Assembly: GCA_016787485.1 (NCBI GenBank)
Contig: JAEUUL010000032.1
Location: forward strand, 51,233-115,232
DNA: 64,000 nucleotides
Direction: 5' to 3'
DNA from: Bacteroidota bacterium
GTDB lineage: Bacteria; Bacteroidota; Bacteroidia; NS11-12g; UBA955
In this document: positions 63,919-64,000 of the stretch, in pieces
Position numbering within the stretch: the first letter of the stretch is position 1
Layout: each line of letters starts with the position of its first letter
Program-made: the position numbers and the translations under genes
The notes under the pieces: model-generated
Seen by the model: the letters and a program-made list of their open reading frames with translations, nothing else
Databases searched by the model: none
What the model was told of the DNA's origin: nothing

Positions 63919-64000
63919 TTAGCGCTGCACTTCAATGCGGCGGGTTGCAGTCTGGCCATTGTTGGTCAGGCGGATCAGGTAGATGCCGCTGCCATACTGG
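63919..64000 (-). CDS. 3' end of a T9SS cargo gene (partial)
   Basis: Only the last 26 codons and the stop lie in the window. They read YGSGIYLIRLTNNGQTATRR followed by IEVQR, the final strand pair of a T9SS type A sorting domain (GxYxxxxxxxGxxxTxKxxVx pattern). The product is therefore a secreted, probably surface-anchored protein whose body lies to the right. The TAA at 63919-63921 is followed by a GC-rich hairpin. Confidence 0.75.
   Translation of the reverse strand, partial: QYGSGIYLIRLTNNGQTATRRIEVQR

Overview
The window is a gene-dense stretch of a Bacteroidota chromosome, probably from a free-living, non-flavobacterial lineage. Evidence: many genes are preceded by the Bacteroidota -7 promoter element TAnnTTTG, and Shine-Dalgarno sequences are scarce. 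At least three genes encode C-terminal type IX secretion (T9SS) sorting signals. Families largely confined to the phylum are present (DUF4294, DUF4296, DUF4412, TANFOR, HmuY, PorT-like barrels). No rRNA, tRNA, CRISPR array, integrase or transposase was seen.

Layout. 0-2 kb: an ECF sigma factor with an overlapping partner that joins an inner-membrane helix to a predicted outer-membrane barrel. 2-4.7 kb: DEAD-box helicase and fatty acid desaturase. 4.8-11.6 kb: envelope barrels, a fused 2-oxoacid dehydrogenase E1, an AT-rich lipoprotein and a 314-bp intergenic region with repeated inverted repeats. 11.7-19.2 kb: M13 peptidase, a strong bidirectional terminator, a large repeat-containing surface protein, ychF and glmM. 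19.4-22 kb: a secreted protein with an internal duplication and an FTCD-type fusion. 22-32.6 kb: a three-gene envelope operon (barrel, 2236-residue TANFOR protein, fibronectin-III protein), then a T9SS cargo gene at 32.7 kb. 33.7-45 kb: housekeeping and small metabolic genes (SDR, SRPBCC, DinB, serine hydrolase, queE-folD, a marR/reductase pair, mutS2, a PLP protein, dnaN). 45-53 kb: FtsB/DivIC, two genes of a metal/cofactor ABC importer without its ATPase, an atypical Lgt-family protein, mtaB, a barrel protein and hscA. 53.5-58.2 kb: a heme-uptake-like operon with a HmuY-like T9SS cargo, a TonB-dependent receptor and a HmuY lipoprotein. 58.2-64 kb: a PD40 lipoprotein, recO, a papain-like protease, fbp, lysC and the 3' end of another T9SS cargo gene.

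Candidates for undescribed biology are (i) the single-polypeptide trans-envelope ECF regulator at 0-2 kb, (ii) the barrel/TANFOR/FnIII operon at 22-32.6 kb, (iii) the HmuY-receptor-HmuY operon whose first protein appears to leave by T9SS, and (iv) a promoter layout in which start codons lie only 4-8 nt after the -7 element, implying many leaderless mRNAs. Many reading-frame starts were moved downstream (or to TTG/GTG) using signal peptides and these promoter elements.
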